Shown piece by piece: positions 1 through 13,800 of a stretch of 64,000 nucleotides of DNA. This stretch comes from Camarhynchus parvulus (taxonomy: Eukaryota; Chordata; Aves; Passeriformes; Thraupidae): the NCBI RefSeq assembly GCF_901933205.1, contig NC_044591.1, positions 1,709,501-1,773,500 on the forward strand, written 5' to 3'. How positions within the stretch are numbered: the stretch's first letter is position 1; every line of letters starts with the position of its first letter. Both the position numbers and the translations under genes were made by a program. Below the pieces are notes generated by a model. It searched no databases. It saw nothing but the letters and a program-made list of their open reading frames with translations, and was not told the origin of the DNA.

Positions 1-1890
1 TGATTTGGGTGAGGTTTCCCACTGGGAATTCGCAGCCCTGCTGTTTAAGTGGGAGGGGACAGCTCCAAGAGCTGACAGGGCTCTTACTTGCCCTGTCCCT
101 TCATTCCAAAGCCGAAGGAGAACAAGGACTGAAGCTCAACAACTGGGCTCAAATCTGATCTCACAGGAATTCTACTCAGTGTAATTCATCCAACCTAAAG
201 AGAGTTACTCCTGAAGTGACAGAATGAGGCCACCCTTTGTGCAAGCAATAGACCAGAGAAATCAGAATCAGGTGACGCCTTACCACAAAATGTTTGTATA
301 ATCTTTCTCTCTACCTCAATCCTCACAGAAATTCCCCAAATCTCTCAATTCCCTCCTCTAGCTGCCCCTCATGTTGCCTGAATAACCCTCTGGACACACA
401 CACACACTGTATTTTATTCCAAGAGCACAGGCAGGCTTAGAAACTGTAACAAATCTTTTTTGTGTCTCTGTCTGTGTGTGTGTTACAGGAAATGGATACA
501 TTGAGCAGTGATACAGTGAAATTTCTTTTGCAGAACACAGACAGGAACAATATTTTCTGGGTAAACTCAGTTATATGCAATGATTTCTATGATTTGTGGT
601 TTCTTGGAGGAACTCAGAGCACTCCCAGGCAAGCAGCTTTTCCTTATGGTACAGGAAGAAACACTGCAAGTGGTGTTTACATCTGGCATCCCTAAAAATT
701 CTGGGATCCAAAGAGGACAAAAGCAACAATTCCCCACCTAGCTGAGAGATAGGACTGATAATTTGTTGTTTTAACCTTGAATACTTTTAATTAACTTATT
801 TAATTATTCTTTCTAAGTTAAAACACTCTGTTAGAATCACAGTAACACAGCACTTCCCCACCTTCTATGTACGTGTGTAGGCATCCATGCAGATGCATGC
901 ATGGAAAACACCAGCAGCATTTTCACCTGCCCTTGACCCAAGGGCTCATGGCTTTGTAAACTGTCTTGACTTGAAGATTCTTTGCTAATTTTCTTGCCTG
1001 GTTATTTCTCAATTTATTTCACCATGTTCCTAGTCTTCCCTGCTTATTCCTTGGTTTTAATTTCCCCTTATCTAATTGTGCTGGTAAGCAGTGTTCCTGC
1101 CACAATTATCTTCCAAGACACAGTCATTAGGTTTGAAGCTGTCACTAGACTACTTAATAGCTTTTCTGAGATTGCTTCAGCTGTTTCAGGCCTCTGAACC
1201 TCCCTCTTCTCACCCAGCAGCTCCCATAACTCTGCACAACAGTTGTCTGCTTTTATTTCCAAAATGTTTTTCAATGTGGTTTTAAAGGGCTGGTATTTGT
1301 TTTGAAGGCAATCTTTGTATTCTTTCATATCCTTACTAAATTTGCTACAGCTATTCCAGTTATTCTTCCTTTGCAAGTTCATGTGGACTATCTTGACCAG
1401 AAACCCACTCCAGATATAAACCCCTTCAATTTGCTTGAGCTCCTTCCCTTCCATTGTGATTTTCACATATTTTTCCCCATAAGCAGCCACAAGTGAACTG
1501 CATCTTAAAGGTTTTATAGATTCTAATTCCCATTCTTTAAGTCAGCAAACTTAACTGCTGTATTTACAGTCCTTCACACAAAGCTGAGATTTAAAGGGCC
1601 TTCAGAATACATCAGATTACACACACAAACCCAGGCACTTTAGGCTGTGAGTGGTAGAACTCTCTATGAACACAGGTTTCCAGTGGCACAAAGAGCCAAG
1701 AGCTCTGTCCAACAGCTCCAGGTGCCTCCTGAAGCTGCCATCTCAAATGGATCTGAGGCAGAGGCCTGGAGGGATGAGGCTCTGGCACTGCTCAATCAAT
1801 GTCCTCACCAGCACTCATAAAATGCTTGAAAGGGATAATGCCCCAAACCATTTCCAGGCTAACAAGGCTGGGCACTGAGCTCACACTGAC
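1..1890. other. TMCO4 intron, no exon found
   Basis: I searched both strands for the next TMCO4 exon (the GDWLLSFVYR-like block and the VENVDLTSVVSGHLDY-like block) and found neither. The rest of the gene must lie to the left. A short CA run at 400-410 and a TG run near 470-483 are the only notable features. Confidence 0.6.
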
Positions 1891-4800
1891 CTGCAGAAGC
1901 CATTTATGATCCTGCCTGACACCACTCTGGTGAGAGCTCTCCAGTGCTTGGCTTCTCCTTCCACCGGAGCTCCCAGTAAGACAACGTCTTCAATGATCCC
2001 CTGTGAGTCTGTCGAGGTGAAAGCAGAACAGTTCAGATTTAGAAGATGGATCAGAAAATATTCTTATGTGAAGTGTGTTCAGATGTGCAAAAAAATAATA
2101 ATTTAGGTGAAAATCAATTTGATTGAAAGATAGAAACAATGGAAAGGAGGATCATAAATAAAACTTTGCATATATCTTAAGTGTCCACAATTCACCTGGA
2201 GTTAGTAAATGTGAAAAACTGAGATCCTCAGACAGGGCAAAGGACCAAGCACTGGGAAGGAGAAGTGGCCTGGCCTCTGCCCACAAAGGTGCTGTTCAAG
2301 CAGCAAACCTCTGGAAAGGTCTGGAAATCCCTGGAAAGATCTTTCTGCAGACTCACTGATGTGGGTTTGCACAGAGCTTTGAAACAGGTGAAGGGGTCAG
2401 AGATCCCACAGAGTGAGCAAACGTTGTCATACATGAAGCATGAGGAGCTCTTCCCATAGCTGATTCTATGAAGAACATGACCTGAACATGCAAGGGGAAA
2501 TCCCAAATTGTTAGTATTGATTTGGAAGTAGCAACAATGGAGGCACTTGCCAATACCCAGTGAAGATCCATCAAACTGCTTTGATTTCCTTCTGCTGTAA
2601 CATGAATGCCCAGGGCCTGATTTGCTGCACAGCATTGTTAACTTTTAAGCATAATAAATCTTCCTCACTTACCAGAGGAAGCAGCTGGGCTATTTCAGGA
2701 GGAATAATGATGGAATGAGAAATATTGGGCAGCCCTGCTACTTTCCTAAACTCCTGAACAATATATCAGTATCTTCCATAAATCTTTGTAAAGAGAGATG
2801 AAGCCTCTGATGCCGCAGCAGTTAAATGGAAGACTCATGAGCAGAACATTCCTAATCCATACTCAGCACCTGTGGGAGACCAGGCTCCATAGACCTGAGC
2901 TAAACCCAACATTTGAGGGAGAGGTTCTGCCTGGGCACTTTTCAAATGTAAATCACTTAGCTTCCTTTCCCTGATGGCAGTAAAGGATTGGAGCTGCCTG
3001 CAGTGCCTGCATCCTTCTTTGCCGTGTAAATCCCATGCCTGACAAATCCAAATGAACTCTCCTGGAATGACTTCTTATTGCAGAGCAATTTTTGCACCAA
3101 TCAAAAAGAGCAAAGAGCAATTCAATTTTGTGAGTGTAATCTGTGAGCAATAAAGCCCTGTTCCCATAATTATGGGCAATGAAAAGGAAGCACAGAGTCT
3201 TGCGGGAAGCTTGTCCCAACCAAGGTTCTAAATTCCATGTCCGTGGTGTGAGCCAAGTGAATAAACAAGCAGCTAATTCATCAGGATCCTGAATATTTGG
3301 CCAAGGTGTTGGAAGCTTTTGTTTCTCCAGTCCTTTGTCCAGCTTATTGCTTGCTCAGAACAAAAAAAAATGTTTAGCCTTGGCTGAAAAATGTTAATTT
3401 TCTTTGAATGTTGACAGGATAGAAAACTGGGAACAGATCACTGGCCTGCAGAGCAGCTGAGGCTCAAGATAAATGAAATCTATTTCACAGTTTGTAAATC
3501 TTTTAGATTATGAAGAACAATAAAGTCTGTAAAAGCAGTGAAAAAAAATTACTTAATTAACCTTTTACCCTCATAGAGAGTGGCTAATGAATAAAGAGTT
3601 TTATAAAGGAAAATTTCCATTCAAGTCCAAACAGGTGAGAACAGAGTGAGAATGAGAGGCCAAAATTCAAACCTGATTAAGATGATTTCTCCAGAAAAGG
3701 TGTGGAAGAAAGAAGCTGTCCCAGAGACCATAACCAATCCTGGGAGCTGGGCTTTGCTGTGCCCTAGGGATGCAACTCACAGGGAAAGGGAAAGCACCTC
3801 AGCACATCAGTCCTGACTGGAGGGAGAACAGCACTGGAATTCAGCTCTGGCTGTGTACAGATGTTCCAGGGCAGAGCTGGCAGCAGTATTCCCAGGACTG
3901 AGCACAGCAGGGATCACACCCCAGTGGGATACTGGTCACATGAGCTGTGATCAGTACCAAACAGTGCGTGACACCTCACCCCTGTCACACACAGCTGGGT
4001 TTCAAGGTTTGGTCTCTGGTGGTAACAGCTATTATCAATTTGCATTAGTTTGCTAATTGCTAAGTATTTACTAAAAGGCATGGGAATCACGATGAAGAAA
4101 TCAGAGCAATGATCCTCCCACGCAGTAACGTGTCTCTGATGGCTCATTGACTCCAGCTCCTGCCATAATGGCATTTTCTGGAAACCTGCTGAGCTCTGGC
4201 TCCCGAAGTGCTCCGTGATGAAGTATCCAAAGGTTGTTCCACTGCTTTGCAGAGAAGCATTTGAACAGAATCTGTGTTCCTGCCATGGTGTTTCACTGGC
4301 CAATCCATCATTAGCTCTTTGTCCTCAGAAATGCCAGTGCCATCTGGATGCAGAGCCCTGCATGACGAGGCCGTATGTTCCTTTCGTGTGAGACATCCAA
4401 GTCCAAACCCAAATCAGTCTCAGCTGTCCCAGGTCCCAGCTCTGCTCCTTCTGTGGCTTGCTCTGGAATGTGCCTGTGAGAGTGCCTTGGCAATCTGTGC
4501 TAAACATGCTGCTTTTCATCTCACAAACAGCTCAGCTTTCAGAATTCAATTAAGGAACTGAAAAACCAGTGTATGGTGGGAGCTGTTCAGATACATCACC
4601 ACAGTGCTTGGATTTCTCTGCAGTGGCAGCCAACCTTCCAGACCCCTAAGGATTTCCTCCCTAAGCTATGGGCTCGTGCCATTCCAGAGCCTGCAGACTG
4701 AAATAAAAACCTGGAAATACCTCAGCCCTTGGCACTCTCAGGACACAAAATGTGTAGATCTAGGGCCAGATTAGGATCTCGGTTCTGGCTCCAGTGTAAC

Positions 4801-7800
4801 TCCATAAGGATTATTCTGGATTTGATTATATTTATTTTGAGAACAGAATTCCTGTATTTGAAGACTTTTATCTTAAATCAGAAGTGAAGTTCTGGCACAC
4901 AGCTGTCAATCCTGACCTTCTCCATCCTCACTTGACTCCGTTCCCACCTTCTTGGACTTTACTGGACATTTTCCTTTATAAAATTCCCTAGTTATGATTT
5001 ACTGTGAAGTAAGTGGTTAATGAGTTAAATTGCTACATGGGGGGAAGGCAGGCTGCACACACTCACTGCTGACTCAACTCCAAGATACAATTTTCATCAA
5101 CTGATCATAATGATTTTACTCTTTTTTTTTTCCTAAATTAAAAATAGAAATCTATTAATAAACAGAACCACAATGGGTAATAAATTGGCAGATGGTTTTA
5201 TACTTGACTTTGGGGGAAAATTACCATGAAAATAGCAGATGACAGTGGCATTTCAGAGACTTAAATGGAAGGCAGGACTCAGGGAATCAGATACAAGAGC
5301 TGCAAAGAGCTCCCAAGAAAGGCAAAGCATCCTCTGCTGGGATCAGGCAGTGCACGGGCAGCTCCAGACTGATCACAAATGTCACGTTGTTGTTCACAGA
5401 CCAAAATGATCCACTGAAACCCCTCAAGTGAAGACAGTGGATTTTTTCTGCTGGATTGGGGGAAATGACAGAAGAATTTGGCTCCAAAGGCATTTAAACC
5501 TTGGGGTTTTTTGTTTAATTCCTATCCTAAAAGAGCCAAGCTGTATTCTTCCTCTTGGAAGAAAAATTTTTCCACCAGGAGTAAGGAAAATAAAAGAAAA
5601 AATGGTTAGAAGGTGAATGTTACCTTTTTCCTGAGCCATTTCCTGCAGGCAGAAGTAAATGACTCTGGCACCCAGGCTGAAGCCAATCAGTGTGACAGGT
5701 CTCTGGCCCTGAGAAAGAAGGAGAGGAAAAAAATGCCACCAAATGGTGTTTTCTCTGGAAAGAGATCAGGCTGGGGATCCCTGAGAGCCTGAGACACAGA
5801 GCACCTGCTTGTGAAATAGTGGAGCAATTTGGTCAGTTTCAAAGGGATCAGGTCTTCTCAAAGTTATCCCCAGTTCAATATGGAGAATGCTACATATTTG
5901 CATTTTGTATGTTTTGATCTTCAGAAAATCAACTGAAAACAATCTAGTGATCAGAAGTTACAACAAAGGGGATGTTTCAAACAGAACCAAAACAGATGCT
6001 GTCCTTGGTTTGAAATTTCCAAATGAAAACCTTATTCAAGGAAGAAAATTTTCCTAGAAATGTTTCAATACGCAGAAGAAGAAGCTGTAATACAAAAATA
6101 CTGACCACTTCCAGATTTCAGGCTGAGTGGCAGCAGCAGCATGCAATGGTTATAAAAGATGATGTGGCTTTTAAGCTTTAAGCTTTTATTTTGAACAGCC
6201 TAATAAGATTTTCTGTAAGATTAAAGGGAGCCTAATCCCAACATCAATGAAAAATGGTCTTAGTAATATCCAGGGAGCAGGCGTGCAATTGACACCCCAG
6301 ACATCTCATTAACTAGTTTTAGACTCTCCAGCATACTGGAATGTGTGTTTTCACAACAGCAAATGCTTAACAGGCAAGAACAAATGCCCCATAGCAAAAG
6401 AAAGGGCTAGTATGAAATAAAGTTTATTGAATTTTCTAGGATTGGGTTTTTATGAGAAATCAAGTTTGTTCCACCTTTGCTGTTTCACCTTGCTGGGACA
6501 CACAGCTCTGGGGCCATGGCTCCCCTTGGGCTCCTCTGTGATCAGCAGTGACTGGTGTGAGACAAACACATGGCCAGCAAACACCAGCTCTGGCCCAGCA
6601 AATGATGGCAGGCTTTTGGGGGGGCAGAAATGTCTTCTTCTGAGCCTTTTCAGAGAAGCTGTTACTTCTGTCAGGTACCAGCCCGTTCCCCTTCTCTGCA
6701 GGCAAAGCCACAGAGCCACTGGGCACTGGCTGTCACCCACTTTTCTCTCAGGTAGTTTTGCAGGTGCCTCTTAATGATACATAAATATTTTTAACACTTT
6801 GTATTCTCCTTTCCTTTTCACCCATCCTCACCTCCTGCTCTCTGACTTCCATTAGGTGAGTGGGCCTGGCTGTGCTGTGACAGGGTTAAGTCATGGGTCA
6901 TTTATGACCTGGATCTCTTCTTCCTCATTGAAAAAAAGCTTTGGTTTAAATGGAACAAATCTCAGCAGGATTTCTCTGATCCACTTGGGACCTCCTCCTT
7001 TTCCCCAGTAAGCCAGATATGGTCACCTTCATGCAGCACTCTCTGTGTTTTTGTTGCATTAATTTTTGTCCCCTTAGAAAGATGCCATTTAACCAACATG
7101 ACTATAAAACTTCACCTCCCTGGGCCAGTCCCTTCCAGCTGTTACTCCTGGATAACTGTGGCCAGTTACCTGCTGTCTGCTGAGCAGGATGTGTGCAAGG
7201 TGCTTGCCCACTTCAGCAGAGCGATGCAGACACACTCCCCAGGGGTTGTCAATGACACTGGCAACAGTCAGGAGTGATGCTGGCCAAGTCAAGGCTGTCA
7301 CAATCCCTGCAACACATAGAGGTTCCTTAGAAAACATCAAAAGCAAGAGAGTTCACTGAAATTAAAGGCTAAGCCTAGGAGCTTATGTAATTTCCAGCTC
7401 TTCTTTCCTAATAGCTGTGCTGAGAAATGCTTTGCTGGACTAAAGATAAGAAAGAATCTGATGTTCTGGCACAGGGGGAATGTGTGCAACCCACGTGTTG
7501 GGCTGTTTCTGTAGAGCAGTAAATGTGTAATAATAGAGGGAAATAACAGTACCAGGTGAAGGAAGGTGTTTCCAGCTGTAACTTGAATAGAATGACGCAA
7601 TGACATGGTGGCTCAGCAGTCCAGGAAAGCACAGCTAAATTACAGGTGTGGTAGAGGAGGTTCTCAGGTCACTTCTGGGCAATGCCAGCACTGCCTCCTC
7701 CAAAACATTCCTTCTTTAGGAAAGCTCCTTTAACACTGAAACTGCACAAGAGCCACTCAAGCAGATCTGACAGGATTTAGTTTCTTACCTGACAAGACAG

Positions 7801-10800
7801 TGAATTTTAGGGCTTCTTGAGCCATCATGTTCACAAAACCATTCAGCAGGGAATCCAAGGCGTTGCCAAGCTCCATCAAGTACTTGGATTCCCAGGCCAG
7901 GCAGTACTGCTCACTCGAGTGCAACATGCTGCTCCATGGGGCTGTGAAGCTCCCTGGGAAAGGTTGCAAAGATTGAATTCATGTTGGGAGAGAACACAAT
8001 GGCTGATTCCTGGCAAGAGGAGCCCAACAGAGGATCAGAACAGAACCTGCAGGACACTGGACTATTCTAGCAATGCTACTAATGACAGATCAATACTGAA
8101 GGGCAGAGCAGAACTGTCATCTTAATTAATTAAAAGCCTTCCCACACTGTTTCTTCTCCAAACAATGCAGGTCAGGTTGAGGCAGCTGCTCATCAAAGTG
8201 ACACAAGATCCCCACCATAGTCTGTCTTATTTGGGGACATGTTGATTTGCAACTACTTGCAGCTCCAAAACCACAAGGTGGCAAATTCCATAGAACTCCT
8301 GTCCTCAGTCCTTCTGTTTGAAGGAGTGTGTACACAGACAGACACTGCTGTGGAAAATGGAAAATGGATGACAACCCTAGTTTTGTTCTTTAAAACATTC
8401 TAGCAGATTGCTAGTTATGGAAGAAGAATGTGTGTCATCTGTAACTCCCTTTTACGGGCAAACAGACACAAAATGTTCCTGGAGGGACACACTTGCCTCT
8501 CTAACTGGGCCTGGGAGCCCTCCAGCTCTCAGGATTTGGACCTCTGGCAAGTGAAGAGAGAAGCCAAAGCACAGCACTGTAAAGTGACAACTTCCCTGTG
8601 ACAGCAAGCTGCAGCCTGGCAAGTGACAGGGCGAGGCATCCTTCTGCATTAATGATATCCAGAGTTAATTATGGTGCTTCTCAATAAACTGGCAGCTGTT
8701 CAGTCAGCTGAAGCTGAGTACATTAGCAGACAGGTGACATATTTTATATGACAAGCTACATTGGAAAACAATGCACTACAGACCTTTCAAGGTTTCCCCT
8801 GTAAGTCACCTCTGGAGTGCTGTGCTTAACAGGATTTACTTGACAGAACTTTCTTGCCAATAAACCTCATTAGCTGACAGATATGGAGAGAGCAAAACCA
8901 CACTATTTTCTGTTAATTCCTGGTGGATAAACATAAGGACTCAGAGACACTTTGTACTAGTGCTGGCAATCATCTTCCAGACAGATCTTTTCTGGCAAAA
9001 CCATGCAACAGTTCCTATCAGAAACAATCCTGCTATGGCTGCTCCCAGTCCTGCTACCACCAACAACATAAATGCCCTCTTTTTTTTCCTCTGTTTGCCT
9101 GGGATTGCAGATTGAGTTGCAAAGTCTTATGGTGAGGATTTTTGTGGTTCAGTTACCATGCCATGGAAATGTGGGGCAGACATGGTGCTTTGTGAGCAAA
9201 AACACAGCCTGGAGTAGGACACAGCCACAGCTCTTGGAGCTCCTCTCAGCTTCTCATCATGCTCTTACCATATTTGCCAGTGCACAGCCATCCAGTGATT
9301 GCTATGGTAATGTGGAGCTGCTTCCCTTCCGTAAGTGGGAGGAATTCAAACTCTTCTATGGCTCCCACACGTTTCTTCATTTTGTATCCTACACAGAGCC
9401 AGGAAGAAACACACAGCTCAGAGATGGCACAGAAAGGACACCCTCTGCTAACAGTAGGAGTTCGTTAAGAAATTAAGTGGGTAATCTGGAGAGGGTTTTT
9501 TCCCTTTCCAAAACCCTCAGTCAGCCCATGCATTACTTATAGCTTAGTAAGGAGCCAACACGATCTTTCTGAGCTTGTGTGATCTGAGGGAATCGAGCAG
9601 AAGGGTTTTTTTTTTTTTTGCTGTAACAGCTGCCTTTCTCCATGGCAGCATCTTTCTAACCCAAAGCAGGAAGTTTTCATTTCCTTCATTAACCACACAC
9701 CAAATACTCCTTCCCTATTTGGTCACCAGGGGCTACACAGTACCTTAATGAGCACTGAGACAAAAATCTCATGGATTACACCTCAAATCGCTTCCCTCAC
9801 TCTGCAGAGAGCTCAGTGGGGTCATTAATTGTGCTTGCAGACATGATCCTGTGCCCCAGTGGCTGAGAATGGTGTGGTCACTCTCTTACCAGTAAGACCA
9901 GCTCCTGCTGCTCCAAAAAGGGATGCCATGACAGCAATCCCAGCAGTGGATCCTAAAGCAGCTGCTCCAGCACTCCCGATGATGGTGGCAGCTCCTGCAG
10001 CAACCAGAGGGGCAGCCAGGCCTCCTGTCAGACCTGAGCATGCAGCAAGAGATATCACCAAACTATTATCCCTTAAAAACCCCAGGCAGGCATTCCTCTG
10101 TGCTGGGAGAGTGCTGCTACTGCTGCTGGAAGAGCTTCGTGCATGTCCAATAAAGAGGCTTTCTGAGACCCTCCCCAGGCCCTGAATCTCTGCCCAAATT
10201 CTTTGACTGACTTCAGATAAATGAAGAATAATTTCAAAGTCAAAGGAAGACTATGTGGTGATTTGGGGTGAGCTGTGCTCTGTTTGCTCAGGAAATATTG
10301 ATCTAATCTCACACTCCTGACTTCAGAGTTGAAGTTCTGATCCTCTTATAACATGACAGCAAAAAAGGAGAAAACATTTTTAAGGGGTGACAACCTCAGT
10401 TTAATACTTCCCCCAGCTAATGAAGCTACACCGGAATAACTTTTCCAGCTAACTCTTTCGTGTTTATTTTTGTGGGGCTGAAAATACTTTTCTTGGAGTC
10501 AGACCCCTCTCTGTCCCTGGTGCTGTCCCCAGAATGCCAAGGGCAGCCTCACCAATCACTGTTCCACCCCCAACAGTTGCCAGACCGATCAGCAGGTATC
10601 TTTTCAGCTTTTTCCTTTTTTCCTTCTTTTTTCTTGAGACTTCTGCAGTTCTGTGGGGGAATTAAAAGTACAAAAACTAAGGGAAAAGCCCAATGGATAA
10701 CAATGCTGCATCAGAATGTGCTTTTATTCTCCTCAGTGTAACTTCCCTCCCAGGAACAGTAAAAAGGAACATGCAGGTGTGGACTGTGACAGCACACTGA

Positions 10801-13800
10801 GATTTATGAGCATGGATTTAGAGATTTAAATTGAATGGATTAAATGGACCACAGATTTAAATTGAAACAATTTAATTGCTGACAAAAGCAAGCAGATATT
10901 ACTTACTCAGAAAACCCTTCCTAATAGGGTTGAAGCTTGTAAAAAAAAAGAAAGAAACAGAAAGTCAAAAGCATTTCATTAACTATATGCTGCCTAAGTG
11001 TACTAAAAAAACCACAAGAAAGCTAAGAAGAAACAGGGCAAAGTGTTTGAAATAAAAGGGAATAGGAGTAATTTGTACTAACAAACAGAGATGCAATTAA
11101 ACTGTTTTCCAAAAGCAGTGTTTACTACAAGCTGCTTTCTAATTGCACATCACAATATAATAATATAATAGGAATTAAACACAGTCATCCGTGTGCATTT
11201 AAGCTGTATTTAACTAGCTTATCAGAAAGAGGTAAATAAACCAAAAAGGAACAAATACCAGTTATTAGCCACTACTTTTGACTTCTCTCCAGTGTCTTTG
11301 TTTTCTCTCTTACAAGAAGTGCTTCCATTTCAGAAGAAAGTGGTAGAAACAGAGGACACTGAGGAATAAATTGTTTCAAGAGGAAGGTTCCTTCTGGCCT
11401 GTTTACACAGCAGTTAATCCAGGCCTTGAAATGTGACATTTATCTTGCTTCCAAACTTGGATATTTTCCCTGTTAATCCTAGCCTAATTTTGGATTTTCA
11501 TTATCCATATAATTGTTTAATCTTTCCTGGAACCCCCTAAGCACACAGTAATTTTGATTAAGACAATTTTACACGAGTCCCAAACAATATGCAGCTTTGT
11601 GAGGCGCAGCAGGAGGCGAATGGAGCTCAGTGGGTGAAATCCCTGAGTCACTGCACTCACTGGCAGAACTCCTACGGACCTGCACGTCACGGAGACTTTG
11701 TCTCCACAGAGCCCCTCCAAAAAACCATTGCTCATTACCTTGTGCAGCTGCAAATGTGGTGTCTGCAGAGAGAATCACAGAATCACAAGGTTGGAAGAGA
11801 CCTTCAAGATCATCGAGTCCAACCTGTTCCCTGACACCTCAACTAAACCCTGGCACCGACTGCCACATTCAGGCTTTTTATAAACACATCCAGGGATGGT
11901 GACTCCACCACCTCCCCAGGCAGACCATTCCAATATTTTATCACTCTGTGTGTGAAAAACTTTCTCCTAATATCCAACCTATATTTCCCTGAAGCAGCTT
12001 GAGACTGTATCCTCTGGTTCCCTCAGTGTTGCCTGGAGAAACAGACCGACCCCACCTGACTACAACCACCCTTCAGGAAGTTCTAGAGAGTGATAAGGTC
12101 ACCCCTGAGTCTCCTTTTCTCCAGGCTGAACACCCCCAGCTCCCTCAGTGGTCCCTCACAGGGTTTGTGTTCCCAGCCCCTCACCAGCTTCGTTGCCTCC
12201 TCTGGACTCAGTCGAGTGTCTCAATGTCCTCCCAAACTGAGGGCCCAGAACTGGACACAGTGCTCAAGGTGTGGCCTCAGCAGTGCTGAGTACAGGGACA
12301 GAATGACCTCCCTGCTCCTGCTGGCCACACCATTCCTGATCCAGGCCAGGAGCCATTGGCCTTCTTGGCCACGAGGGCACACTGCTGGCTCATGTTCAGT
12401 CTGTTGTCAACCAGTACACCCAGGTCCCTTTCTGCCTGGACACTGTGCAGCCACACCATCCTCAGCCCAGAGCATTGCAGGGGGTTATTGTGGCCAAAAT
12501 GCAGGACTCAGCATCTGGATTTATTAAACTTCATCCTGTTAGACTCAGCCCAACTGTTCCAGGTCTCCCTGCAGAGCCCTCCTACCTTCCAACTGATGGA
12601 CACACGCTCCCAGCTTAGTGTCATCTGCAGATTTACTAATGAAAGACTCAATCCCCTCATCCATATCATCAATAAAAACATTGAACAGAGCTTGCCCCAG
12701 CACAGAGCCCTGAGGGACACCCCTGGTGCCTGGCTGCCAGCTGGATGCAGCACCACTCAGCACCACTCTCTGGCCCAGCCATGCAGCCAAGTTCTGAACC
12801 CAGCACAGAGTGCTCCTGTCCCAGCCCTGGGCTGCAGCTTTTCCAGGAGTGTGCTGTGGGAGACAGTGTCAAAGGCCTTGCTGGAGTCCAAACAGACACA
12901 TCCACAGCCTTTCCAGACAACATCCACAGCCTTTCCTGCATCCACCAGGAAGGTCACCTAGTCATAAAAGGAGACCCGGCTGGTCAAACACGACCTACCC
13001 CTCCTAAACCCCTGCTGGCTAGGTCTGGTACCCTGGCCATCCTGTAGATGCTACATGATGACACTCAATATAAACTGCTCCATTATCTCACCAGGTACTG
13101 AGAGCAACACCTCTCCAATTTCTGCAAAGCCACAGCTACTTCTACAGTCCCACAGACAAAGCAGGATTTGGCTAACAGAGAATCATGGAATCCCTGAAGT
13201 TGGAGAAGATCTCCAGGATCATCAAGTCCAAGCTGTGCCCAATGCCCACCCTGTCACCCAGCCCAGAGCACTGAGTGCTATGTCCAGTTGTTCCTTGGAC
13301 ACCTACAGGGATGGAGACTCCACCACCTCCATGGGAAGCCCCTTCCAATGCCTGACAGCCCTTTCCATGAAGAAATTCCTCCTGATTTAACCTGAACCTC
13401 CTCTGGCACAGCCTGAGGCCATTTCCTCTCATCCTTTCCAAATGCTCTACTTTGTGCCTTAGTCACCAGTCTGAATGCTTGGCTTTGGATAAAATTGCTC
13501 CTGGAGCTCTTTATACAAGTGCTGCAGCCAGGCTGTTCATACCTAAGCTGGCAATATCCAGCAATTTCTGTTCTACATGAGGTTCATCAGCTTTGACAGT
13601 CACTGCAGTGTGTCTCAGGCTCACAATAATGACAAGAGAGCTGGAACATGTCTAACTTGGAGTCAGTTGGAATAATGAGCAGTTTGAGTTATGTGGGGAG
13701 AAAGAGAGTGGCAGCTAAATCCTGCCTGCTGATGCAGTAAATAAAAGGAGAAGTTTGCCTGTCACTGCTTCCCTTCTGGAGCTGCCAGCAGCTGCCTCCT

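Noticed and set aside
2228..2635. 135-codon Cys-rich minus-strand frame in a TMCO4 intron
   Set aside because: No signal peptide, no repeated Cys spacing and no splice partners; looks random.
12277..12957. Reverse-transcriptase-like frames as a host gene
   Set aside because: They belong to a CR1 LINE with shifted frames; a dead transposon, not a gene.
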